Origin: Pantoea sp. 18069
GTDB lineage: Bacteria; Pseudomonadota; Gammaproteobacteria; Burkholderiales; Burkholderiaceae_C
DNA length: 64,000 bases
Assembly: GCF_902706035.1 (NCBI RefSeq)
Contig: NZ_CACSJA010000017.1
Span: 47,336-111,335, forward strand
Reading direction: 5' to 3'
Below the pieces are notes generated by a model, which was given only the letters and a program-made list of their open reading frames with translations, was not told the DNA's origin and made no database searches. A program made the translations under genes and the position numbers. Below are positions 26,900 through 34,854 of this stretch, piece after piece (within the stretch, counting starts at the first letter, position 1; each line of letters starts with the position of its first letter).

Positions 26900-27023
26900 C
26901 ACCCCCTGAGCCGCTACGCGGCTTCCCCCTCTCAACCTTCGGTGGAGGGGGACGGCAGCCTCGCTGCGGGGCGGCCCTTGCTCGCTGCCCCCTTGCTGGG
27001 GCGCGCCAGTTTCATGGGCTGTG
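26900..27023 (+). repeat. Intergenic repeat family B, full-length copy
   Basis: This 124-base element starts eight bases after the stop of the OmpA-like gene. Landmarks in order: CACCCCCTGAGCCGCTACGC with a small CCGC/GCGG stem, CCCCCT pairing with AGGGGG, GGACGGCAGC, GCGGGGCGGCCCTTGCTCGC, and GCGCCAGTTTCATGGGCTGT. The same order is found at 54554-54676 at high identity, and shortened copies lie at 1470, 44310, 46798 and 62441. Confidence 0.8.
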
Positions 27024-27076
27024 AGCGATGGGAGCTCTGAAAAAATACCCTCATCCTGGCTTACAGGGCATGGGGG

Positions 27077-27706
27077 CTATATATCCGTTCTCAGCAGATT
27101 GGCCAGTTCGACGGCCGACTTGACCTGCATCTTGTCGAACACGCGCGAGCGGTGCACTTCCACGGTGCGCACGCTGATGTCGAGCTGGTCGGCAATCAGC
27201 TTGTTGGGAATGCCTTCGACCACGAGGCGCATCACATCGCGCTCGCGCTCGGTCAGGTCGGTCAGGCGGGAGCGCAGCGCGTCGCGCTCGCGCATGCGCG
27301 ACAGGTGCTGGTCGGAGGCCGCGAGCGCCTGCTCGATGCGGTCGACCAGCGCATTGTCGGAAAACGGCTTTTCGCAGAAATCGAAGGCGCCGCGCTTGAC
27401 GGTGTCGACGGCCGTGGGCACGTCGGCATGGCCGGTGAGGAAAATCACCGGCATGGCCGCGAGCTGCCCTTCGGCCAGCAACTGGTTGAACAGCGCCAGG
27501 CCGCTCATGCCGGTCATGCGCATGTCGAGCAGCAGGCAGCAGGGATGGCGCGCGGGCGACTGCGACTGCAGCATGTCCAGAAACGATTCGGCGCAGTCGA
27601 AGGACTCGCTGAGCAGGCGGCGTGAGCGCAGCAGCCATGCCAGGGCTTCGCGCACATCGGCATCGTCGTCCACGATGTAGACGGTGGCGTTTTGTACGGG
27701 TTCCAT
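27077..27706 (-). CDS. FixJ/DctR-type response regulator
   Basis: The 209-residue protein has a receiver domain (VYIVDDDADVRE at residues 9-20, phospho-acceptor Asp61, lysine in CEKPFSDN) and a LuxR-type helix-turn-helix at the end (LTERERDVMRLVVEGIPNKL then ISVRTVEVHRSRVFDKM). This is the FixJ/DctR/TodT class. The start at 27706 was preferred to an extension because the receiver begins at once. It is encoded four bases after its partner kinase. In related bacteria such pairs control uptake of C4-dicarboxylates or other carbon sources; no transporter gene adjoins it here. Confidence 0.92.
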   Translation of the reverse strand: MEPVQNATVYIVDDDADVREALAWLLRSRRLLSESFDCAESFLDMLQSQSPARHPCCLLLDMRMTGMSGLALFNQLLAEGQLAAMPVIFLTGHADVPTAVDTVKRGAFDFCEKPFSDNALVDRIEQALAASDQHLSRMRERDALRSRLTDLTERERDVMRLVVEGIPNKLIADQLDISVRTVEVHRSRVFDKMQVKSAVELANLLRTDI

Positions 27707-27710
27707 GGGA

Positions 27711-29822
27711 TCAATTCTGAGGTGGAGCGGGCAGCGTAAAACCGAATACCGTACCACGCGGAAGGTTGGGGCTGTGGCGCAACGTCCCTCCGTGCTGCTC
27801 GATCACGGTGCGGCACAGGCTCAGGCCCAGGCCCATGCCTTCCTCGCGCGTGGTGAAGAACGGCGTGAACAGCTGTTCGGACACGGCCTCGTCGATGCCG
27901 CTGCCGCAGTCGATCACGGAGAATTCCAGCCAGCTCGCATGCGCGCTGGTGCTCGTGTGGCGCACGCGCAGCGTCAACTCGCGCGGGTGGGTCTCGATGC
28001 CGTCCATGGCCTGCGTGCCGTTGCGCGCCAGATTGAGCAGCACCTGCTCGATCATGGTCGGGTCGCACAGCACGGGCGGCAGGTCGCTGTCGAGCTGGGT
28101 GATGACGCGCACGCCGAGTTTGCGCGCCTGCATGCGTACCAGCGGCAGCACGGCGTCGATCAGCTCGCTGGCATGCACCTGCTCGCGCGACTGGTCGCGG
28201 CGGCGCACGAAGTCGCGCACGCTCTTGATCACCCGGCCCGCGCGTTCGGCCTGGTGGGCGATGCGCTGCATCGCGGTGCGCAGGTCCTGCAACTGCTGGC
28301 GCAGCGCAGCCGGGTTGTCGCCCGCCGGGTCTTGCTGGGCCAGCATGTTGAGCGAGCCCGTGGCATAACTCGCGATGGTCATCAGCGGCTGGGTCAGCTC
28401 GTGGCTCAGCAGCGAGGCCATCTCGCCCACGGTCGCCAGCCGCGCCGTCGCCTGCAGGCGCTCCTGCGAGGCGCGCGACAGCTCTTCCATGCGGCGCTGC
28501 TCGCTGATGTCGAGGAAGGCGCTCATCCAGCCCGTATGCCGGCCCTGGGCGCTGATCAGCGGGGCTTCGAAGATCAGTACCGGAAAGCGCGTGCCGTCCT
28601 TGCGCATGAACACCGTTTCATAGCCTTCGCGCGACGGCGGCGCCTTGCCGGCCAGGCGCTTGAGCTGGCGCTGGTGGTATTCCTGGGACAGCTCGGGCGG
28701 CCAATACGGGGCGAAGTTCAGCCCGAGCAACTCTTCGGAGGTGAATCCCACCATTTCGCAGAACGCCGGGTTCACGTAGCTGATGCGGCCCTTGAGGTCG
28801 CGCGCACGCAAGCCGGTGATCAGCGAGTCTTCCATGGCCTTGCGAAACGCCAGGGCCTCGCCCAGATCGCGCTCGGCGCGCAGGCGCCGGCGGTTGTCGC
28901 GCACCAGGATCACCAGCACCGTGCCCAGCGCAATCGCCATGGTCGTGACCAGGGCCGTGAGCACGTTGGGGAACACGCTGGGCGCGCGGTGCCAGTGGTC
29001 CAGCCGCAGCACCAGCATGTTGCCCGGCAGGTCGAGGATCTGCTGGGCGGTGAAGACGCGCGTGCCGCGCCAGGCCGCGCCGACCAGCGCCAGCCGCGTG
29101 CCGTCGGGCTCGGTGAACGAGACTTCCTGGCTGTGGGCGAGGTTCTTGCTGACCTGGTTGACCAGAATGCTTTGCAGCGAATAGGTCGCGATGATGAAGC
29201 CGTCGACCCGGCCATTGTGTGACAGCGGCAGGCAGACTTCCATCATTTCCGAGCCCAGGCCTTCATTGAGCAACTGGAAGTAGCTGGGCGAATACGCCGG
29301 GCCGTTGAGCCGGCGCGCATTGGCGCAGGTCAGCTGGGCGTGCGACTGGCTGTCGTCGCGCTGGCCTTCTTCCCACTGCATGGGCCGGTAGGGTGTTTCG
29401 GCGTAGGCCTGCAGTTGCACGCGCGCGTCGCGCCATTCGATGCGCAGGATTTCGCGCCGCACCTGCAGGACTTCGGCGGCGCGTGCCCGCCACTCCTGCG
29501 GATCGCTGGAATGGGCACTCAGCGCCTGCAGGTCCTGCAGGTTGCGATTGAGCGCGGCGCGCACGTCGGCCACGGCATTCGCGGCGTCGCGCTCGAGCCG
29601 GTCCTGCACCTGCACCGCCTCGTAGCGGCCCGCGAGCCAGACCAGGGTGATGAGCATGCTGACCACGAGTACCACCAGCACCGTCCACAGCGACCAGCGG
29701 CGCCAGGCGCTGCGCCAGCGGCGCCAGGGCCAGCGCGGGGGCGCGGGCTCCGCTCCGGCCGGCGTGCTGTCGGGGAAGCTCAGGAAGGACATCGAGTCGG
29801 GCAGGGGCGGCGGGGAACTCAT
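27711..29822 (-). CDS. PAS-domain sensor histidine kinase, DctS/FixL-like
   Basis: The 703-residue membrane kinase has two membrane helices (about residues 44-64 and 287-308) around a periplasmic sensing domain of about 220 residues, a PAS domain (about 325-440, with VNPAFCEMVGFTSEELLG), and a kinase core. The phospho-acceptor is His474 in LLSHELTQPLMTIASYATG, the HELxQPL form of the DctS/FixL/TodS group. ATP-binding motifs follow (NLARNGTQAM, DCGSGID, GMGLGLSLC). It starts ten bases after the stop of the nitrilase gene and precedes the response regulator by four bases. The periplasmic ligand is unknown; a dicarboxylate is a fair guess. Confidence 0.92.
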   Translation of the reverse strand: MSSPPPLPDSMSFLSFPDSTPAGAEPAPPRWPWRRWRSAWRRWSLWTVLVVLVVSMLITLVWLAGRYEAVQVQDRLERDAANAVADVRAALNRNLQDLQALSAHSSDPQEWRARAAEVLQVRREILRIEWRDARVQLQAYAETPYRPMQWEEGQRDDSQSHAQLTCANARRLNGPAYSPSYFQLLNEGLGSEMMEVCLPLSHNGRVDGFIIATYSLQSILVNQVSKNLAHSQEVSFTEPDGTRLALVGAAWRGTRVFTAQQILDLPGNMLVLRLDHWHRAPSVFPNVLTALVTTMAIALGTVLVILVRDNRRRLRAERDLGEALAFRKAMEDSLITGLRARDLKGRISYVNPAFCEMVGFTSEELLGLNFAPYWPPELSQEYHQRQLKRLAGKAPPSREGYETVFMRKDGTRFPVLIFEAPLISAQGRHTGWMSAFLDISEQRRMEELSRASQERLQATARLATVGEMASLLSHELTQPLMTIASYATGSLNMLAQQDPAGDNPAALRQQLQDLRTAMQRIAHQAERAGRVIKSVRDFVRRRDQSREQVHASELIDAVLPLVRMQARKLGVRVITQLDSDLPPVLCDPTMIEQVLLNLARNGTQAMDGIETHPRELTLRVRHTSTSAHASWLEFSVIDCGSGIDEAVSEQLFTPFFTTREEGMGLGLSLCRTVIEQHGGTLRHSPNLPRGTVFGFTLPAPPQN

Positions 29823-29832
29823 CGGCAGGGCA

Positions 29833-30648
29833 TTACAGAATACGGTGTTGCAGGGCGGGCAGCTGGGCGCGCACATGGGCGATGTGCTGGCGGTCGAGCT
29901 GCGCCAGCGCCAGGCCAGCGCCCTGGTCGCGCACGGCGAGCACCTGGCCCCAGGGGTCTACCGCCATGCTGTGGCCCCAGGTCTGGCGACCATTGGGATG
30001 AATGCCGCCCTGGGCCGGCGCGAGCACATAGGCCTGGTTCTCGATGGCCCGGGCGCGCAGCAGCACTTCCCAGTGGGCCTGGCCCGTGGTGTGGGTGAAG
30101 GCGCTGGGCACCAGCAGCAGGTCGCAGCCGCGCTGGGCATGGGCGCGGTACAGCTCGGGAAAGCGCAGGTCGTAGCAGATGCTCAGGCCCAGGCGCCAGT
30201 GCGCGCCGCTGCGGTCGGTGATGTCTAGCCGCACCGGCGTCTGCCCGGCCGCGATCACCTGCGCCTCGTCGTAGCGCTCGCGGCCATTGTCGTAGTGGAA
30301 CAGGTGGATCTTGTCGTAGCGCGCCACGCATTCGCCGCCGGGCGAGAACACCAGCGTGCTGTTGCGCACATGCTGCTCGTCATCGGCCTCGAGCGGCAGG
30401 GTGCCGCCGACGATCCACAGGTCGAGTTCGCGCGCCGCGCGCGCCAGGAATTCCTGGATAGGGCCCTGGCCGAACGCTTCCCTGTAGCCGAGCTTGTCGG
30501 TGTCGCGCAGGCCCATGGCGCAGAAGTATTCGGGCAGGGCCGCGAGCTGCGCGCCCGCGTCGCGCGCCTGCTGCAGCAGTTGCCAGGCGACTTCGAGGTT
30601 TTCGGCCACGTCGGGCGTGGACACCATTTGCAGGGCGGCGACTTTCAT
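29833..30648 (-). CDS. Carbon-nitrogen hydrolase, Nit1/Nit2-like amidase
   Basis: The 271-residue product has the nitrilase-family triad: Glu40 (LPEYF), Lys113 (RYDKIHLF) and Cys158 (SICYDLRFPELYR). The last segment is typical of the Nit branch, whose members hydrolyse deaminated glutathione or omega-amides such as 2-oxoglutaramate. It begins with MKVAALQMVSTPDV, the usual family start, and its ATG overlaps the stop of the YhdP-like gene (ATGA at 30645-30648). That pair is conserved in many betaproteobacteria. A metabolite-repair role is most likely. Confidence 0.9.
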   Translation of the reverse strand: MKVAALQMVSTPDVAENLEVAWQLLQQARDAGAQLAALPEYFCAMGLRDTDKLGYREAFGQGPIQEFLARAARELDLWIVGGTLPLEADDEQHVRNSTLVFSPGGECVARYDKIHLFHYDNGRERYDEAQVIAAGQTPVRLDITDRSGAHWRLGLSICYDLRFPELYRAHAQRGCDLLLVPSAFTHTTGQAHWEVLLRARAIENQAYVLAPAQGGIHPNGRQTWGHSMAVDPWGQVLAVRDQGAGLALAQLDRQHIAHVRAQLPALQHRIL

Positions 30649-33600
30649 GGCGAGGTGACTCCTGTGGTGGTGGGGGGCGGGACGCTGGCGCGTGATTCGG
30701 GAGTGGATGGGATGGGGTTCACCTGCGGGTCGGACCAGGAGCCGTCGATGCGAAATTCCTTGGTCGTGGCCGCGATCAGCGGCCCGCGCAGCAGCATCTG
30801 TGCGAGAAAGCTGCTCAGGCCCACGACCGGGTTGATGGCCGTGGCGACCAGCGAGGCCGTCCAGACATTGATCTCGGGCACGACCACTACGTGCAGGTTC
30901 TGGGTCTCGCGGTGCATGTCGGCTTCGCCTTCCATCAGCACGGCGGCGTTGACGCCTTTCATCTGCAGGTTGTTGGTGCGGGCTATGCCCTGCGCGATCT
31001 GCACATCGCCGCGCACGAAGTCGAACGCAAAGCCCTTGCTGAAGACGTCGCGGAAATCGAGCGTCAGGCGCCGGGGCAGGGCCTGCAGGCTCAGCACGCC
31101 CAGCAGCTTGGCCAGGCCGGGCTCGGCCTGCAGGAACTGGCCCGAGGCCATGTCCAGGTGCATCTGGCCGTTCATCGAATGGTAGTCGGGCGCCAGCGGC
31201 GAGCCGTTCCAGGCGACCTGGCCGTCGAGCCGGCCGCGCCCGTTGCGTATCACGCCGGGCATGGAAAAGCGGCTCAGCAGCGCGCCGGTGTCGTTGATCT
31301 CGAGCGCGAAGCGCAGCGCCGTGCGCGGCTGCGCCGGCTGGCCCGGCTGCAGCGCCCAGCTGCCGCTGGCCTGCAGCCGTGCTTCGGGGCTGGTGATGTT
31401 GAACTGGGTCAGCTGCCATTCGCGCAGCGCGGGGTCGGTGGGGCTTTGGCGGTTGCGCGCCTGGACTTCAAAGCGCCCCATGGGCCGGCCGAACAGTTCG
31501 AGCGCTTCGACGGCGATGTCCAGCGCGGGCAGGCTGCGCGGCTGCGGGCTGAGCAGGGCGTCGACAGCGCCGGCCGCGCTTTGCGGCACGGCCAGTCGCG
31601 CGAGCCGCGCATGGACCTGACCTGCGGGGTCGGCGGCATGGCCTTCGCGGTACTCGATCTGGCCGCTGAGTTCGCGCGCCTCGACGCTCGCATTCCACAG
31701 GCCGCCGTTGCGCGTGCCGCTGGCGCTGAGCGCATGCAGCGTGCGGCTGTTTATCGTGAGGCTCCGGGCGCTGAGCGTGGCCGTGTCCGGCAGATAGCTT
31801 TGCAGCGACGCGGTCGTCGCCGCTTCGGCCGGGGCAGAAGGCTCGACGGGCGCCAGGCGCTGCAGCGCCTGCAGCCAGGCGTCGATGTCCACGGCCGCGA
31901 GCGCCACCTGGGCGTGCACGCCGCGCTCGGGCATGTCGATCGCTGGCAGCGGGCTGCCGATGGCCAGCGCGCCGCGCAGCACTTTCGCCGGCGTGCTGCC
32001 CGCATCGCGCAGGTAGCGCAGGCTGGCAAGCTCGCCCCATTGCAGCGCGATTTCGTCGTGCAGCGGCGGCAGGTCGGTGTTGGCAGCATGCGCGGCGGGC
32101 GTGGCCAGGGCCGACGGCGCGAGCGTGTGCGCGAAGCGCAGCGCCAGCGCCGCCGGCGCAGTCTTGCCCAGCGGGCTGGGCAAATCGAGCGCCAGGCCTT
32201 GCAGATTGCTGGTGACGGTGATTTCGGGCGTGCCGCGGCGCACGCCCAGGTCCAGCACATAGTCGGCCTGGCCCTGGGCTGCGCGCGCGATGTCGGCCAG
32301 AAGGCCGAGCTCCGGCGCCGCGCGCAGCCCTTCGGCGCTTGCCGTGCCGCTCGCGCGCAGCGCCAGCGGCGACTGGCTCGCGGGGGCCGATGGGGGCAGC
32401 ACCTGCATGCCGCCCTCGAAGCGCACGGGCCCGCCCAGCGCCTGCGCCTGCACGCCGGACAGCGAAAAGCCGGTGTCGGAAAACTGCACGCTGCCGCGGA
32501 TCTGGCTGAGCAGCGGCACTTCGGGCATCAGCCGCAGGCTGTTGCCGGCCAGCGCGACGCTGCCCTGGACCTTCGACTGCTCGAGGTGGTCTATGGGCAG
32601 GTCCAGATGCAACTGCAACTGGGCCGTGCCGCTGCCCTGGGCATGGTCTAGCACCTGCTCGGTCAGCGCGGCCACGGGCGAGCCGGCGACGAAGCCGAGC
32701 ATCTCGGCGAGTTCTCCCTGCGCGCGGGCCTGGACGTCGACGCGCGTATGCGAGAGGTCGGGAATGCGCGCCTGGATCTGCTGCAGCTGCAGCCGCGGGT
32801 GGCCGGCCACGCGGCCCTGGGCGTTGCGCACGGCCATCGATGCGCGGTCGAACACCAGCTCGCCCGACAGCTGGGTCAGCGCGGGCCAGGGCTTGTCGCC
32901 CGCGGACTGCAGCCCGGGCGGCACGTAGACATAGTTGACGTCATGCACGTCGGCGGCGATGTGGAACTCGCCCTCGCCGGGCCGCTCGAACGGCAGCTTG
33001 GCTAGATCGCCCTGGACCTTGAATTGCACGCGGCTGGCGCGCCCGCTTTGCACGCTGTCGCGCACATAGTGGCGCGCGTCGGCGGGGATTTCCAGCGGCA
33101 GGTAGCGGTGCACGCGGCTGCCGTCGGCATTGCGCAGCGTGCCGGTGAGCGCGAGCACGCCGGGAAAGCGCGTCGCCGCGTCGCGGCCGGTGTGCCAGCT
33201 GGCCTGGGCCTGGCCTTCGGCGTCGGCATTGGAAAAGCGCAGGTCGCGGGCCTGCACTTCGATCTGCTCGCCCTGCAACTGCCAGCGCAGCGCGCCGCTC
33301 AGATGGTCGAGCGCCAGCACCGGCTCCTCGAACACGCCCGGCAGGCGCAGCGTGCCACCGGTCATGCCGAGCTGGGCCGAGCCGCCGAGCTGGTTGAGCG
33401 AGAACTTCGCCTGCAGGCCTTCGACGCCGGGAACGCCCGTGCCCTGCGCTGCAGGTTGCTCGGACAGCGCCAGGTCCTGGACTTCCCCGCTGATTTCATA
33501 CTGCAGCGGCTTGTCTATGGGCCCGCGCCAGTGGGCCTGCAGCGCCTTGACCTGGCCGCGCGGCGCCAGCGCCTGCAGCCTGCTGCGCGCGGCGTCGGCT

Positions 33601-34760
33601 ATGGGCAGGCGGCTGGCGAGCTGGGCGGCGATCGCCAGATCGAACTGTTCGAAGCGCAGCTCGCCGAGCTCGCCGAGCGCGCCGTGTTCGGCGGCCGCGG
33701 CGTCGGCCTGGATGTGGCGCAGCGAAAACCGGCCCGCGGGCCAGCGCAGGCCGTCGCCGGTCTCGAACGCCAGCGACTGGCCGTGCAGCGCATAGCCGCC
33801 GGGCAGGCGCGCTACGCTCAGCCGCCCCTGCAGCGCGTGCAGCGTGAGCGGCGGCAGGTCGGGGCGCAGCCGGGTCTCGACGGCGCTGAGCATCAGGTCC
33901 GTCGTGACCTGCTGGATCTGGCCACGCTGCACGTCGACCCAGGCGCGCAGCGCGCCGCGGCCCTGGGAGACGCTCGCGCCCTGCAGGTCGATGTATTGCC
34001 CGAGCCGGGCCACATCGAGCTGGGCGAAATGCGCGTAGGCCTGGCCGCTCCAGCGCCGCCAGTCACCCTCGTGCACGGACAGCAGCGGCGCGCGCAAACG
34101 CGCGGCCAGCGTGAAGCGCGAGCCCCATTCGCTGTCGGGCGTGGCATCGAGCCGGATCTGGTGGCGCCGGCCCTGGTTGCGCACCACCAGGTCGAGGTCG
34201 CGCAGCGACAGCGGCGGCGCCTGGCGCAGTTCGTCGGTCCAGCGCAGCTGGCCGCTGCGGATGGCGATTTCGGTCTGCGAGAACAGCCAGTCGGCCGCGG
34301 GGCTGTTGCCTTCGCTGGCCGTGGGCAGGGCCAGACCGGCAATCCACAGCTGGCCCGCGCCGTCGCGCCGCGCCTCGAGCAGCGGGGCGTCGATATAGAG
34401 CTGCTCCACGCCCAGGCGCAAAAGCGAGCGCGGAGATACCCCGATCACGACCCGCGGCAGCTCCAGCGCGGGCTGGCCGCGCGCGTCGAGCAGGGCCACC
34501 TGGCCCAGTTCGATGACCGGCATCAGGCCTTCGCTGCGCGCCGTGATGGCCCCGATGCGCACGGGTACCCCCAGGGTGCGCGCGGCCAGGCTTTCGAGCT
34601 GCGGACGGTACTCGCTGATTCGCGGCACAATGAATCCATGGAGCACCCCCCACATGGTGGCGAGCAGCAGCCAGAAGGCCAGCAGCAACCCCAGTGACCA
34701 CCGCGCAATGCCAGCCGTCCAGCGGAGCAGGCGTGAGGGGTGCGGTTGAGGTTCGATCAT
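30645..34760 (-). CDS. YhdP-family (TIGR02099) AsmA-like giant envelope protein
   Basis: The 1,371-residue product has one N-terminal membrane helix (about residues 17-38, LGLLLAFWLLLATMWGVLHG) and then a very long beta-rich periplasmic region of the AsmA/TamB type. The C-terminus shows the family segment NGRGRLDGQVAWNGSPLAPD, then LLGVLSLQALPRRLTLDFRD and a hydrophobic stretch (VVVPEINVWTASLVATAINP). YhdP-like proteins span the periplasm and are thought to carry phospholipids to the outer membrane. It is divergent from glnE and followed at once by the Nit amidase gene. The last residues are rich in Pro and Thr. Confidence 0.9.
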   Translation of the reverse strand: MIEPQPHPSRLLRWTAGIARWSLGLLLAFWLLLATMWGVLHGFIVPRISEYRPQLESLAARTLGVPVRIGAITARSEGLMPVIELGQVALLDARGQPALELPRVVIGVSPRSLLRLGVEQLYIDAPLLEARRDGAGQLWIAGLALPTASEGNSPAADWLFSQTEIAIRSGQLRWTDELRQAPPLSLRDLDLVVRNQGRRHQIRLDATPDSEWGSRFTLAARLRAPLLSVHEGDWRRWSGQAYAHFAQLDVARLGQYIDLQGASVSQGRGALRAWVDVQRGQIQQVTTDLMLSAVETRLRPDLPPLTLHALQGRLSVARLPGGYALHGQSLAFETGDGLRWPAGRFSLRHIQADAAAAEHGALGELGELRFEQFDLAIAAQLASRLPIADAARSRLQALAPRGQVKALQAHWRGPIDKPLQYEISGEVQDLALSEQPAAQGTGVPGVEGLQAKFSLNQLGGSAQLGMTGGTLRLPGVFEEPVLALDHLSGALRWQLQGEQIEVQARDLRFSNADAEGQAQASWHTGRDAATRFPGVLALTGTLRNADGSRVHRYLPLEIPADARHYVRDSVQSGRASRVQFKVQGDLAKLPFERPGEGEFHIAADVHDVNYVYVPPGLQSAGDKPWPALTQLSGELVFDRASMAVRNAQGRVAGHPRLQLQQIQARIPDLSHTRVDVQARAQGELAEMLGFVAGSPVAALTEQVLDHAQGSGTAQLQLHLDLPIDHLEQSKVQGSVALAGNSLRLMPEVPLLSQIRGSVQFSDTGFSLSGVQAQALGGPVRFEGGMQVLPPSAPASQSPLALRASGTASAEGLRAAPELGLLADIARAAQGQADYVLDLGVRRGTPEITVTSNLQGLALDLPSPLGKTAPAALALRFAHTLAPSALATPAAHAANTDLPPLHDEIALQWGELASLRYLRDAGSTPAKVLRGALAIGSPLPAIDMPERGVHAQVALAAVDIDAWLQALQRLAPVEPSAPAEAATTASLQSYLPDTATLSARSLTINSRTLHALSASGTRNGGLWNASVEARELSGQIEYREGHAADPAGQVHARLARLAVPQSAAGAVDALLSPQPRSLPALDIAVEALELFGRPMGRFEVQARNRQSPTDPALREWQLTQFNITSPEARLQASGSWALQPGQPAQPRTALRFALEINDTGALLSRFSMPGVIRNGRGRLDGQVAWNGSPLAPDYHSMNGQMHLDMASGQFLQAEPGLAKLLGVLSLQALPRRLTLDFRDVFSKGFAFDFVRGDVQIAQGIARTNNLQMKGVNAAVLMEGEADMHRETQNLHVVVVPEINVWTASLVATAINPVVGLSSFLAQMLLRGPLIAATTKEFRIDGSWSDPQVNPIPSTPESRASVPPPTTTGVTSP

Positions 34761-34854
34761 TGGTGGGCAGGTCAGTGCCAGGAATTATCACCCGCTGGGC
34801 ATCCCGGGGGATCCGAGGGTTGGCAGCCGGTCCACCGTTATTCCTGTATTGCGC

